Program-made: the position numbers and the translations under genes
Notes under the pieces: generated by a model
The model's database searches: none
Told to the model about the DNA's origin: nothing
What the model saw: the letters and a program-made list of their open reading frames with translations, nothing else
NCBI GenBank assembly: GCA_012033595.1
Contig: JAAUQL010000020.1
Span: 1-64,000 of the forward strand
Direction of reading: 5' to 3'
Source: Cyclobacteriaceae bacterium
GTDB taxonomy: Bacteria; Bacteroidota; Bacteroidia; Cytophagales; Cyclobacteriaceae
Length of the DNA stretch: 64,000 nt
Shown: positions 56,167-64,000 of the stretch, one piece after another
Position numbering within the stretch: the stretch's first letter is position 1
Layout: every line of letters begins with the position of its first letter

Positions 56167-56876
56167 GGTTTCAGTTCTTTTTCTATATCCATTACTTTGG
56201 GTACCAATATGTGATCTTCTATTCTGGAGTGGTCGGTGAGGTCTCTTTCAAATTGAAATAATTCAAATAAAAAATCATTGCAATCGACCATGTTGTAATT
56301 GGGTTCCAGGTATTTGATGATGATATTTTTGAGGTCGAAGAGTTTTTCATCCACATTGCTGTGTTCTTTCTCATAGCTTTGAATGGAATATTGAGCCAGT
56401 TCCGGCGGCAAAGGCTTGCCTGGTGCATCATACGATTTTTGGAGTTCGAGCACATAGGGAAAAGCTGTTTCTTCCTCGTCTTTTATGTGTTCCAGCAATT
56501 CCTTTTTGTATTTGTTATAAAACCCCTGAATTACCTTCAAATCGTCAGATTTGCTATTGGCTACCAATTGGTTGATCAAACGCTCAATTTTAGGAAGACT
56601 GATTTTTTTGAAATCGAGGTGCGACTTGCGCAGATAATCCACGATGAGCACTGACGAAAAGGATTTCAATTCCTTTTCGGGAAAAAAATCGTGATTGTGA
56701 AAGGCATTGACGATGGCCAGGAAAAAATTCATGTCGATTTGCTTCTCCAGACATATATCTCTGACAGTTTTGTCTTTGAAGCCCAGTCTGATACCAAAGC
56801 GATTGATCACCGGCAACAAAAGATAATTGCTGTGAATCATATCGGCAAGTTTTGTTTTTTGGTCAAATAAGTCCAT
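56163..56876 (-). CDS. Hemerythrin-like protein with DUF542-like N-terminus (RIC/ScdA-type, without CC motif)
   Basis: 237 residues. The C-terminal region is a hemerythrin four-helix bundle: 'IQGFYNKYKKELLEHIKDEEETAFPYVLEL', 'EHSNVDEKLFDLKNIIIKYLEPNYN' and 'HSRIEDHILVPKV' supply His and Glu ligands for the di-iron site. The first 55 residues match the DUF542-type start of ScdA/YtfE ('ADMIHSNYLLLPVINRFGIRLGFKDKTV') but lack the CC pair. ScdA/YtfE proteins repair iron-sulfur clusters after NO or oxidative damage, or act as NO-related di-iron proteins. Pairing with a Cys-cluster regulator supports a nitrosative or oxygen stress role. Confidence 0.87.
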   Translation of the reverse strand: MDLFDQKTKLADMIHSNYLLLPVINRFGIRLGFKDKTVRDICLEKQIDMNFFLAIVNAFHNHDFFPEKELKSFSSVLIVDYLRKSHLDFKKISLPKIERLINQLVANSKSDDLKVIQGFYNKYKKELLEHIKDEEETAFPYVLELQKSYDAPGKPLPPELAQYSIQSYEKEHSNVDEKLFDLKNIIIKYLEPNYNMVDCNDFLFELFQFERDLTDHSRIEDHILVPKVMDIEKELKP

Positions 56877-56932
56877 GATTGTTTTTTATACTTTTATTTG
56901 TCCTGGTGTTTCCAGGGCTTTACTGAGGGTCT

Positions 56933-57616
56933 TCAAAGCAGACTTTCTCCATTCAAATCTGTGGTGAGGTATTCGCTCATCACATCAAAAAGCGGGATCA
57001 TTCGGGTAAAGCCAGCGGCTATTTCTGTATAGAAATCCTTCTTCATTACTTCGCTATCCTTAAAATCGTGCCTGAGCAGGAACTGTTTGTAGCGGAGCAG
57101 GTCAATGGCCGGATGCTCGATATCAAAACCCTTGGGAGCCGTCTTGAGCTGATCGCCTGACAAACCGCCAAAAAAGTATATAATTTCCGGATTGTTCATT
57201 ACGACCCTCAGTCGTGTGTCATCGGCGGCAATATGTGCTCTGATCTGTTTGAGGTCTTCGGCGTTGGGTTCAAAAAAACCACCACCAATAAAACTGCCTC
57301 CAGGTTCGAGATGGAAATAAAAACCACCGCGTCTTTCTTTTCCCAAGCGGGTCAGGTATCCGCCCCAATGCGTTTTGTAGGGTTGTTTGTCTTTTGAAAA
57401 TCGTACATCGCGGTAAATGCGAAATAGGCTTTTCTTTCCGGACGTCGTTTCAATTTCATCCACCTTACGCATTTCCTCGAGCAATCTATCTGCAAATAGT
57501 ATCACCTGTTGGTGCGCGTTTTCATATTCTTTTTTGTGTTCAATAAACCAATCCCTGCTGTTGTTGCTCTTCAGGGCAGTTAAAAAACCAAAAACAGATT
57601 TTAAGTCAGCTACCAT
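56933..57616 (-). CDS. DUF2461 family protein
   Basis: 227 residues from ATG 57616; the frame to 57685 would overlap the DUF2214 gene. DUF2461 (TIGR02453) landmarks are visible: 'FLTALKSNNSRDWFIEHKKEYENA', 'SLFRIYRDVRFSKDKQPYKTHWGGYL', 'GGFYFHLEPGGSFIGGGFFEPNAEDLKQIRAHI' and 'LKTAPKGFDIEHPAIDLLRYKQFLLRH'. The family is universal in Bacteroidota and of unknown function. The start lies 4 bases after the DUF2214 stop, so the two are co-transcribed. Confidence 0.92.
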   Translation of the reverse strand: MVADLKSVFGFLTALKSNNSRDWFIEHKKEYENAHQQVILFADRLLEEMRKVDEIETTSGKKSLFRIYRDVRFSKDKQPYKTHWGGYLTRLGKERRGGFYFHLEPGGSFIGGGFFEPNAEDLKQIRAHIAADDTRLRVVMNNPEIIYFFGGLSGDQLKTAPKGFDIEHPAIDLLRYKQFLLRHDFKDSEVMKKDFYTEIAAGFTRMIPLFDVMSEYLTTDLNGESLL

Positions 57617-57620
57617 AGAT

Positions 57621-58070
57621 TTAAAATTTAAAATGACCAATGCCCAGTGACATGAGGGTGGCCAGTAAAGGAATGATGATGACAATACCTAATTCTATCC
57701 TCAATAATATAATAATGCCGGAAGGAATGATGATTTTGGTTTCCATATCGTTGCCCTTTCTGTTTTTCAAGAAAAACAACGTTGGATATATTGACAACAA
57801 GCCGAGCAGAATGTAGAGTGTCAACTTGGTATGGAATATCCAATTGTTGCTGTAGAAGCCTGCCGGTTTGCCTACAAAAAACCACAATGTAAACCCCGCA
57901 AATAATACCAACAAAGCACCCAGGCCATACATGGCATCAATTTTTGCAACCCTTTTCACTTCATGCCTGGTCATGGTTTTGCAAACGAGGAATTGCTGGG
58001 CCAGAATAGCTGCTACTATCATAAACACCGCTGCAAAATGGGCGTATCTGGCAATTATGAGTGCTGTCAT
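57621..58070 (-). CDS. DUF2214 family membrane protein
   Basis: 149 residues with four hydrophobic segments (about 5-25, 43-65, 80-100, 118-140). 'YAHFAAVFMIVAAILAQQFLVCKTMTRHEVKRVAKIDAMYGLGALLVLFAGFTLWFFVGKPAGFYSNNWIFHTKLTLYILLGLLSIYPT' matches DUF2214. Unknown role, membrane-bound. Operon with DUF2461 (4-base gap). Confidence 0.88.
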   Translation of the reverse strand: MTALIIARYAHFAAVFMIVAAILAQQFLVCKTMTRHEVKRVAKIDAMYGLGALLVLFAGFTLWFFVGKPAGFYSNNWIFHTKLTLYILLGLLSIYPTLFFLKNRKGNDMETKIIIPSGIIILLRIELGIVIIIPLLATLMSLGIGHFKF

Positions 58071-58256
58071 TTTATTTGAATAAACAGATAAAGTAGTGGT
58101 AAAACGAAAAGTAGCTTTCAGGTGATCTTAAATTGAGATGGCCTCAAAGGCTAAATTTGATATCAAGCTTTAAAATTAGAAGATTATTCTCAATACCAAG
58201 CACACTGAAATGCATCAATGTACAACATTTTTAATTCGAGGAAAGTTTGAGTCTAT

Positions 58257-58721
58257 ATGAACAAAATCAAAAAAATTGGAGTAGGGGATACGCTTCCGGT
58301 TTTTTGTCTATACAATCAGGATGGTAAGCTCATAGACATCGGATTGTTGATCGGCAGGCCTTTGGTGATTTATTTTTATCCCAAGGATGATACTCCGGGA
58401 TGTTCAAGGCAAGCATGCAGCTTTAGAGACGAATATCATCAGTTTACCGATGCTGGAGTAAAAGTGTTTGGCATCAGCGCTGACGGAATTGATGCGCACA
58501 AAAATTTTAAAGAAAAATACCGGCTGCCATTCGATCTGCTGTCAGATATTGAAAATAAAGTGAGGAAGTTGCTCGGAGTGCCGTCCGATTTGTTCGGCTT
58601 TATTCCCGGAAGGGTCACTTATGTAATAGATCGGAAAGGGATTGTTAAACATATATTTAACAATCAGATCAATGCCACAAAACATGTCGAAGAATCGCTG
58701 AGGATGATAGCAGAAATATAG
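58257..58721 (+). CDS. bcp: Peroxiredoxin, Bcp/PrxQ type
   Basis: 154 residues. The thioredoxin-fold active site is 'FYPKDDTPGCSRQACSFRDEY', with peroxidatic Cys49 and a resolving Cys54 five residues later, as in Bcp/PrxQ. 'FGISADGIDAHKNFKEKYRLPFDLLSD' and 'RVTYVIDRKGIVKHIF' follow. Thioredoxin-dependent reduction of peroxides. The promoter region is not clear. It is divergent from the DUF2214 operon. Confidence 0.92.
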   Translation: MNKIKKIGVGDTLPVFCLYNQDGKLIDIGLLIGRPLVIYFYPKDDTPGCSRQACSFRDEYHQFTDAGVKVFGISADGIDAHKNFKEKYRLPFDLLSDIENKVRKLLGVPSDLFGFIPGRVTYVIDRKGIVKHIFNNQINATKHVEESLRMIAEI

Positions 58722-58792
58722 TTGATGCCCGCTGCTATCGATACTGAGCGGTCGGAGGTGTCATCGACGTGGATATCAAATTCAAAAAAAGC

Positions 58793-58800
58793 TATATTTG
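58793..58800 (+). promoter_or_regulatory. -7 promoter element of the Rpn-like gene
   Basis: TATATTTG is an exact TAnnTTTG match. It lies 16 bases before the ATG at 58816 and overlaps the TTG at 58798 that would open a longer frame, so the start is set to 58816. Confidence 0.5.
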
Positions 58801-58815
58801 TCAAAACGGACATCA

Positions 58816-59712
58816 ATGAGCGAATTTGTAGAGAAATACATCAACCCCTTTACCGATTATGGTTTCAAAAAGCTCTTTGGAGAAGAAATCAATAAGGATT
58901 TACTGCTGGATTTCCTTAATGAGCTGCTGCGGGAAGAGCAGGGAGTAATTACCGGATTGACATACATGAAGAATGAGCAATTGGGAATGACCGAATTGGA
59001 TCGAAAGGCCATCTTCGATCTATATTGCGAAAATGATAAAGGCGAGAAATTTATTGTGGAACTGCAAAAAACGAAGCAAAATTTCTTTAAAGACCGGGCA
59101 CTTTACTACTCCACCTTTCCCATTCGAGAACAGGCCAAAAGATCTGAATGGGACTTTGAACTCAAGGCGGTTTATACCATCGCCATACTGGATTTTGTTT
59201 TTGAATCCGACAAAAATGAACCTGACAAATTCAGGTATGATATTAAATTGATGGATATCGAAAGCAATAAATTATTTTATAAAAAGCTGACCTTTATATA
59301 CTTAGAGATGCCAAAATTTAACAAAACGGTCGATCAACTTGAGACGCGTTTTGATAAATGGCTCTATGTATTGCGTAACCTGAACAGGCTGGATCGGATA
59401 CCAGAAAAGCTAAGGGAGAGTATATTTGACAAGGTATTTCAAACTGCCGAAATCGCCAGATTCACTCAAGACCAGGTCAGGTCGTACGAAGACAGCCTGA
59501 AATATTACCGGGATTTAAAGAACTCGCTCGACACCGCCCGTGAAGAAGGATTGAAGAAAGGGATGAAAAAAGGGATGAAAAAAGGCATAGAAAAAGGCAT
59601 AGAGAAAGGCATAGAGAAAGTTGCTAAAGGGTTATTGGAAAGCGGTATTTCAATAGAGATAATCATGAAATCGACTGGGCTGACGCAAGACCAGATTAAT
59701 AGTTTGAAGTAA
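58816..59712 (+). CDS. Rpn/PD-(D/E)XK nuclease-family protein
   Basis: 298 residues from ATG 58816. The N-terminal region has the family opening 'EKYINPFTDYGFKKLFGEE.NKDLLLDFLNELL' and the nuclease core 'RKAIFDLYCENDKGEKFIVELQKTKQNFFKDRALYYST' with the D...ExQ (PD-(D/E)XK) pattern. Residues about 246-270 are a perfect run of KKGM/KKGIEKGI units encoded by 12-base tandem repeats at about 59560-59625, followed by 'LLESGISIEIIMKSTGLTQDQINSL'. Rpn proteins promote RecA-independent recombination or act as host nucleases; the repeat could vary in number. Strand and context: single gene, ends at a hairpin terminator shared with pckG. Confidence 0.9.
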   Translation: MSEFVEKYINPFTDYGFKKLFGEEINKDLLLDFLNELLREEQGVITGLTYMKNEQLGMTELDRKAIFDLYCENDKGEKFIVELQKTKQNFFKDRALYYSTFPIREQAKRSEWDFELKAVYTIAILDFVFESDKNEPDKFRYDIKLMDIESNKLFYKKLTFIYLEMPKFNKTVDQLETRFDKWLYVLRNLNRLDRIPEKLRESIFDKVFQTAEIARFTQDQVRSYEDSLKYYRDLKNSLDTAREEGLKKGMKKGMKKGIEKGIEKGIEKVAKGLLESGISIEIIMKSTGLTQDQINSLK

Positions 59713-59800
59713 GTGGCGATCATTGCCATGAATTTGAACATTGAATTAGTCTGGGGGAATCACAAATTTGCTTGTCGGTTTTCCATAGGGCACAAAAAAA

Positions 59801-59830
59801 GGGTCTTTGACTATTCAAAGACCCTTTTTC
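59801..59830. terminator. Bidirectional rho-independent terminator
   Basis: A perfect 10-bp stem (GGGTCTTTGA 59801-59810 and TCAAAGACCC 59815-59824), a 4-base loop, A7 on the left and T5 on the right. It serves the Rpn-like gene and the convergent pckG. Confidence 0.88.
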
Positions 59831-59857
59831 TTATTTTAACTAAACTGTTATCATTTA

Positions 59858-61642
59858 TTAAAACCTGGCTTCCAGAGCAGTCAACTCATCGTTAAGTGCC
59901 TTTGGAAGTTTGTTGCCAAATTTAGCATAGTGTTCTTTGATGTCAGCGATTTCAAGTTTCCATTTTTCAGGATCAACTTTGAGCAACTCAGGAAGGTTTT
60001 CCCTGGTTTTTTCAATACCACTTACATCGATATCCTCTGCTTTTGGCAAATATCCAATGGCAGTTTTAATGCCTTCTGCTTTGCCTTCGAGTCTTTCGAA
60101 TATCCACTTGAGTACACGGATATTGTCGCCGTATCCTGGCCACAGCCATTTTCCGCTCTCGTCTTTTCTGAACCAGTTGACATAGAAGATACCTGGAAGT
60201 TTGCTGGCATCCGGTGAGTTTTTCTCAATATCGATCCAGTGCTGGAAGTAGTCTCCCATGTGGTAGCCACAGAATGGCAACATAGCAAATGGATCGCGAC
60301 GCACGGTGCCGGTTTTGAGGCCAATAGCTGCCGCAGTTATTTCTGAACCAACCACAGAACCGATAAATACGCCATGAGGCCAGCTAAATGCCTGTTGTAC
60401 CAAAGGCACTGTAGAAGGACGGCGTCCTCCGAATAAGATGGCTTCGATTGGCACTCCGGCAGGATCTTCCCACTTGGGATCAATCGCAGGACACTGGCTT
60501 GCAGGTGCGGTAAACCTTGCATTTGGATGCGCTACAGGCTCGCCTTCTGCGGTATCGCGCGAGTTATTTTTCCAGTCGATAGTTCCTTTGGGCATGTCCA
60601 CGCCGATTCCTTCCCACCAGATGTCACCATCGGGAGTAAGTCCTGTATTGGTGAAAACCGTATTTTTGTCGGCTGAGAGCATGGCATTCGGATTGGTATC
60701 CATTGAAGTCATTGGCGCCACGCCAAAGAAACCTGCTTCTGGGTTGATGGCATACAATTTTCCATCTTTTCCAAATTTCATCCAGGCAATGTCATCACCC
60801 ACAGTTTCTACTTTCCATCCCGGGATGGAAGGTACCATCATGGCCAGGTTGGTTTTGCCACAAGCACTTGGGAAGGCGGCAGCAAAGTATTTTTTCACTC
60901 CTTCAGGATTGGTGATGCCAAGTATAAGCATGTGCTCGGCCAACCAACCTTCTTCTTTAGCCATTTTGGAGGCTATACGAAGCGCGAAACATTTTTTTCC
61001 GAGAAGGGCATTTCCGCCATATCCTGAACCATACGACCAAATTTCTTTGGTTTTAGGAAAATGAGAAATGTATTTTTCAGAAATAGGAGCACATGGCCAT
61101 TTTACGTCTTTTTCACCTGGTTGCAGCGGTTTGCCTACAGAGTGCAGACAAGGAACAAAATCTCCATCGCCAAGCACATCAAGCACCGCTTGTCCCATTC
61201 GGGTCATAATGCGCATATTTACCACTACATAGGGCGAGTCGGTGAGCTGAACGCCGATTTGGGCGATTTCAGAACCTAAAGGACCCATGCTGAAAGGGAT
61301 CACGTACATGGTACGTCCTTTCATGCAACCTTCATATTTTTGCAGGAGAATTTCCTTCATTTCATCAGGAGCCTTCCAGTAGTTGGTTGGTCCTGCATCT
61401 TCTTCATTATCCGAGCAGATAAAAGTACGATCTTCTACCCTTGCCACATCGCTAGGGTCTGATTGAAAATAGTAGCTGCCAGGTCTCTTTTTGTCGTTGA
61501 GCTTAATGGCCATGCCACTTGCTACCATTTCGTCAAAAAGCCGTTGGTTTTCTTCTTCTGAACCATTGACCCAATACACTTTTTCGGGCTTCATTATCCC
61601 GGCCCACTTTTCTACCCAGGCATTTAATTTTTGATTTGACAT
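59858..61642 (-). CDS. pckG: Phosphoenolpyruvate carboxykinase (GTP)
   Basis: 594 residues, full length for the GTP-dependent family. The P-loop is '[13 protein letters not shown]' (about 257-269) with the hyper-reactive Cys261 in the 'PSACGKT' loop that distinguishes the GTP enzyme from the ATP enzyme. '[19 protein letters not shown]' (about 207-225) and '[26 protein letters not shown]' are conserved as well. It converts oxaloacetate and GTP to phosphoenolpyruvate, the entry to gluconeogenesis. Monocistronic. Confidence 0.96.
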   Translation of the reverse strand: MSNQKLNAWVEKWAGIMKPEKVYWVNGSEEENQRLFDEMVASGMAIKLNDKKRPGSYYFQSDPSDVARVEDRTFICSDNEEDAGPTNYWKAPDEMKEILLQKYEGCMKGRTMYVIPFSMGPLGSEIAQIGVQLTDSPYVVVNMRIMTRMGQAVLDVLGDGDFVPCLHSVGKPLQPGEKDVKWPCAPISEKYISHFPKTKEIWSYGSGYGGNALLGKKCFALRIASKMAKEEGWLAEHMLILGITNPEGVKKYFAAAFPSACGKTNLAMMVPSIPGWKVETVGDDIAWMKFGKDGKLYAINPEAGFFGVAPMTSMDTNPNAMLSADKNTVFTNTGLTPDGDIWWEGIGVDMPKGTIDWKNNSRDTAEGEPVAHPNARFTAPASQCPAIDPKWEDPAGVPIEAILFGGRRPSTVPLVQQAFSWPHGVFIGSVVGSEITAAAIGLKTGTVRRDPFAMLPFCGYHMGDYFQHWIDIEKNSPDASKLPGIFYVNWFRKDESGKWLWPGYGDNIRVLKWIFERLEGKAEGIKTAIGYLPKAEDIDVSGIEKTRENLPELLKVDPEKWKLEIADIKEHYAKFGNKLPKALNDELTALEARF

Positions 61643-62035
61643 CGTATTTTATAGTTACGCTTTGTGAACAATAATTACAGCAAATATTACTTTGCGCTGC
61701 GAAAATAATTCAAGGGCCTGCTCAAGAAAATGACATTTATCATGTATGAATATGATTTAATCCAGAAGCGGTTTTTAAGTAATGAAGGGTAGCGTATTCA
61801 TATTTGCTCTCTGCCGGAAATCAAACAAAATGCTGATGATTAACTAAAAAAGCACTATAAAAGGATCGTTGTCGATCGCATGGTGGTTTTTTTTGATTTG
61901 AGAAATTCAGGGCTTCATAGCCCTCATTAAAAGCGCAAGTAAGATGCAAATCACCCCAGGAATAGCACTTTCCCTCCTGAATTGCCCACCTGAGCCCGGC
62001 CATTGTTCGACAAAGTCTCTTCCGGTACTTTATGT
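61643..62035. other. Non-coding stretch upstream of pckG
   Basis: 393 bases containing the pckG promoter region and an AGGGCT-tcat-AGCCCT hairpin at 61909-61924. Short minus-strand frames here (61821-62099) do not show family features. The role of the hairpin is unclear and no terminator-like U-run follows it. Confidence 0.45.
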
Positions 62036-62185
62036 CTAATGCTTTCTCACCATTCGCAACATTTTGATATTGATGATGATAAACCGGATAAATTGCCAAA
62101 TGAGGTTGGTGCGAAACCGTCGCGTCAATCTGGTGGGAACCGGCGGATAGTAGCTTTGTTCGTATGCTTTTCTCAAGGTGTTCAT
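62036..62185 (-). CDS. 49-aa small protein downstream of the sulfide:quinone reductase gene
   Basis: The ATG at 62185 opens 49 codons to the TAG at 62036. The start is 10 bases after the reductase stop on the same strand, so they are probably co-transcribed. The product has a basic 'PPVPTRLTRRFRTN' followed by an amphipathic or membrane-associating stretch 'LIWQFIRFIIINIKMLRMV' ending in KH. I cannot name a family, but the size, position and coding bias favour a real gene. It could anchor or modulate the reductase. Confidence 0.6.
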   Translation of the reverse strand: MNTLRKAYEQSYYPPVPTRLTRRFRTNLIWQFIRFIIINIKMLRMVRKH

Positions 62186-62195
62186 TTTCTTTCTT

Positions 62196-63653
62196 TTATT
62201 CAGGTACCACTTTCCAAAAGGGATTTGCTTTGGCTTTATACATAAAAGCGTGATGCAGCAGGTGCTTGATCCAGTGGCCTGCCAGACCTATCTCGCCAGA
62301 GGTGTAGTTGAGGTCGCGACCGGTTTCCGGATATCGATGAAAATCAGGTATGATGGGGTACATGGTGAGTGATACAGCCGTACCGCTATAAATATTTGCC
62401 CCCGCACTGGCGATGCACGCTGCGCCCATCTTGGCCATTGAGGCTTTTCTTTTCGGAACATTTTCTTTGCCATTGATCATGTCTGCCACGTTGTAAGCCA
62501 CCACACGGGCCATTACACCCGAAGGCATGCCGGTGCGTGGCGGAGTAGGGAAAATGGGTGTTCCATTTACGCTTTTTTTGGGTTGACTGATGGGGTGGGG
62601 CGGAGCAAAGGCAATTCCTACGGCAAAAATATTGTTGTAAACAGGGTTCTGATAGGTGGAAGGCCAGTATTCAGCTTTCCACTCATCATAGTTTTTGGCA
62701 CCATAGTCTGCATCTACGATCATAAAACCATTGGCTGCAAACAAGGTAGAGGTAATGTCGATGCCGGCTTGGTCGAAGGCCTGGAGTCCAACACCCGAAA
62801 ATGGCGGCAAGAGCATGGCAAAGTCAAAATCTACCAAGCCTTCCGTGCCATCTATGAGTTCGTACAGCACCTGGTTTTTATAAACTTCTTTTACATGCGC
62901 CTGAGTGATCCATTTTATTCCCCTTTCGGTAAACAATGACTCGGTGAATATCCGGCTGTGGGTAATGTAGCCACCTCTTTTTATGTGCATTCCACCGACA
63001 CCAAAATCGCCCAACTCCTGTTCGTTAGATATCCAGGTGATATCGGCCATGTCGCGAACTCCCCGTTTGCGCAATTCAAATTCCACATTAAATAAATATT
63101 CGAAAGCCGCCCCCTGGCAAGTACAAGTGCCGTGACCTGTGCCAATGAGGAATTTTTGCCTTTCGCCTCTTTTCATTCGTTCTACTGCTTCATTCAAATA
63201 CCTGGCGGTATTGGAGGCATGGCTATATGTGCACACTGAGTGGCTGTGAAACTCAGGCCCAAGCCCCTTTGTGGCTTCAAATTTTAGTTTGGGTCCGGTG
63301 GCATTGATCAGATAGTCATACGCTATGGCTTCACTTTCTCCGTTTCGAGCCTGACTGGTATGAGAAACGGTGACAAAAGGCTGGGCTGAGTTCTTGTCTC
63401 CTTCCGGATGAATGCTCACAGCCTTAGCTTGTACGTATTCAATACCTTTTTTCTTGTACACTTTGGCAAGATCGAAGGTGACTTGCTCTTGCTTCATTAC
63501 ACCTATTCCTACCCAAATATTGGATGGTATCCAGTTCCACATACTATTAGGTGTGACCACCACGACTTCATGTTGCCTGTCCAGGAGGCTTTTTGCATGT
63601 AGGGCCGCGGTATGACCCGATATGCCACCGCCAAGGATGAGTAATTTTGCCAT
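62196..63653 (-). CDS. sqr: Sulfide:quinone reductase-family flavoprotein
   Basis: 485 residues. FAD-binding start 'KLLILGGGISGHTAALHAKSLL', 'MWNWIPSNIWVGIGVMKQEQVTFDL' (SQR substrate-loop region), the conserved 'GTGHGTCTCQGAAFEYLFNVEFELRKRG', and an adenine loop later in 'FAVGIAFAPPHP'. Cys residues in 'TCTCQGAA' and the C-terminal 'MGAACIASAGANIYSG' could form the sulfide-oxidation site. SQR oxidises sulfide to polysulfide at the membrane, giving electrons to quinone. The C-terminal 'IPDFHRYPETGRDLNYTSGEIGLAGHWIKHLLHHAF' is typical of this subfamily. Substrate specificity not proved. Confidence 0.85.
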   Translation of the reverse strand: MAKLLILGGGISGHTAALHAKSLLDRQHEVVVVTPNSMWNWIPSNIWVGIGVMKQEQVTFDLAKVYKKKGIEYVQAKAVSIHPEGDKNSAQPFVTVSHTSQARNGESEAIAYDYLINATGPKLKFEATKGLGPEFHSHSVCTYSHASNTARYLNEAVERMKRGERQKFLIGTGHGTCTCQGAAFEYLFNVEFELRKRGVRDMADITWISNEQELGDFGVGGMHIKRGGYITHSRIFTESLFTERGIKWITQAHVKEVYKNQVLYELIDGTEGLVDFDFAMLLPPFSGVGLQAFDQAGIDITSTLFAANGFMIVDADYGAKNYDEWKAEYWPSTYQNPVYNNIFAVGIAFAPPHPISQPKKSVNGTPIFPTPPRTGMPSGVMARVVAYNVADMINGKENVPKRKASMAKMGAACIASAGANIYSGTAVSLTMYPIIPDFHRYPETGRDLNYTSGEIGLAGHWIKHLLHHAFMYKAKANPFWKVVPE

Positions 63654-63910
63654 TTAGTGATGAGTTTAATTTTGGGGTTTATTAAATGCCTTATTTTCTT
63701 AAGTTTAGCAAGTTTATCTATAGCATATCGTAATGAAAATCACATTATGGACAAAGATGGCAATCCAAAACCAAAAAATGTTTTGGATTGATGGATATTA
63801 GACTAAACACGAGCGCAGGAGGCGGAGTTCTGCAAGGCCAGGATTATATTTATGTAGCATTATAATGTTTTCTTTATTTTATTGCCTTGATTTTTTTAAC
63901 AGCTTGACTT

Positions 63911-64000
63911 ATGAAAACGATAAAGCACATATCCTTAATAATGGTATTAGGCCTGGTGGTGATTTCATGTGATAATCAACGCCAGGACAAGGAAGTCTTG
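63911..64000 (+). CDS. Lipoprotein start (3' truncated)
   Basis: From ATG 63911 to the window edge, 30 codons: MKTIKHISLIMVLGLVVISC with a lipobox Cys20, then DNQRQDKEVL. A typical Bacteroidota lipoprotein N-terminus. It is divergent from the reductase gene. No function can be read from the visible part. Confidence 0.75.
   Translation, partial: MKTIKHISLIMVLGLVVISCDNQRQDKEVL

Noticed and set aside
61821-62099. 92-codon minus-strand frame between pckG and sqr.
   Set aside because: Overlaps the better-supported 49-aa gene in another frame and shows no family features.
63762-63789. Terminator hairpin (AATCCAAAA/TTTTGGATT) between sqr and the last gene.
   Set aside because: It is in a divergent promoter region and has no U-run, so termination is unlikely.

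Overview
The window looks like a chromosomal segment of a Bacteroidota (Cytophagales-like) bacterium. The signs are Bacteroidota-type promoters (TAnnTTTG at -7, TTG near -33), few Shine-Dalgarno sequences, many Bacteroidota families (DUF4230, DUF5675, DUF1080, lamin-tail lipoproteins, ~800-aa FtsX/MacB permeases, FemAB, YwbE), many lipoproteins and a GTP-type PEP carboxykinase. I see no rRNA, tRNA, CRISPR array, prophage or transposase. Taxonomy is inferred from gene content only.

Layout. 1-3.8 kb: an operon of DUF5675 (partial), a membrane protein and two DUF4230 proteins. 4.0-6.9 kb: secreted SRPBCC-like protein, Dps, a tiny Lys-rich protein, FemAB. 7.2-11.6 kb: a sulfur-relay operon (ArsR-rhodanese, 34-aa ORF, methyltransferase, cysteine desulfurase, DsrE-like protein, MFS) behind a perfect 12+12 palindromic operator. 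11.7-13.4 kb: a dense array of about 30 hairpin elements on both strands. 13.4-25.3 kb: secreted protein, GH3 glycosidase, sulfatase, FtsX-type permease, SulP transporter, DUF1080 protein, CBM-like protein. 25.5-36.5 kb: PlsC, lamin-tail lipoprotein, an envelope operon (OmpA-like, DUF4235, coiled-coil, AI-2E/PerM-like, YihY/BrkB), ABC exporter, flavodoxin-like reductase, YwbE, Tat-exported TIM-barrel protein. 36.8-42.9 kb: multiheme cytochrome/HEAT/TPR lipoprotein, then a two-gene module of MBL plus cyclic-nucleotide domains and cNMP plus degenerate MinD-like domain. 43-51 kb: permease, MazG-like enzyme, ArsA-family ATPase, SGNH hydrolase with FadL-like porin. 51.4-55.4 kb: GMC oxidoreductase, acyltransferase and HSL-type hydrolase. 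55.5-64 kb: LuxR-type regulator with a Cys cluster paired with a hemerythrin protein, DUF2461/DUF2214, Bcp, Rpn-like nuclease, PckG, a sulfide:quinone reductase with a 49-aa partner, and the start of a lipoprotein.

Seven or eight genes are split by single-base deletions, mostly in or next to homopolymers, and adding one base restores each to family length (near 4074, 22033, 26129, 46504, 50869, 53008, 54267, 54640). I read these as probable sequencing or assembly errors and annotate whole genes. The most interesting regions are the hairpin array, the palindrome-controlled sulfur operon, the MBL/cNMP gene pair, the Cys-cluster regulator/hemerythrin pair and the DUF5675/DUF4230 operon.
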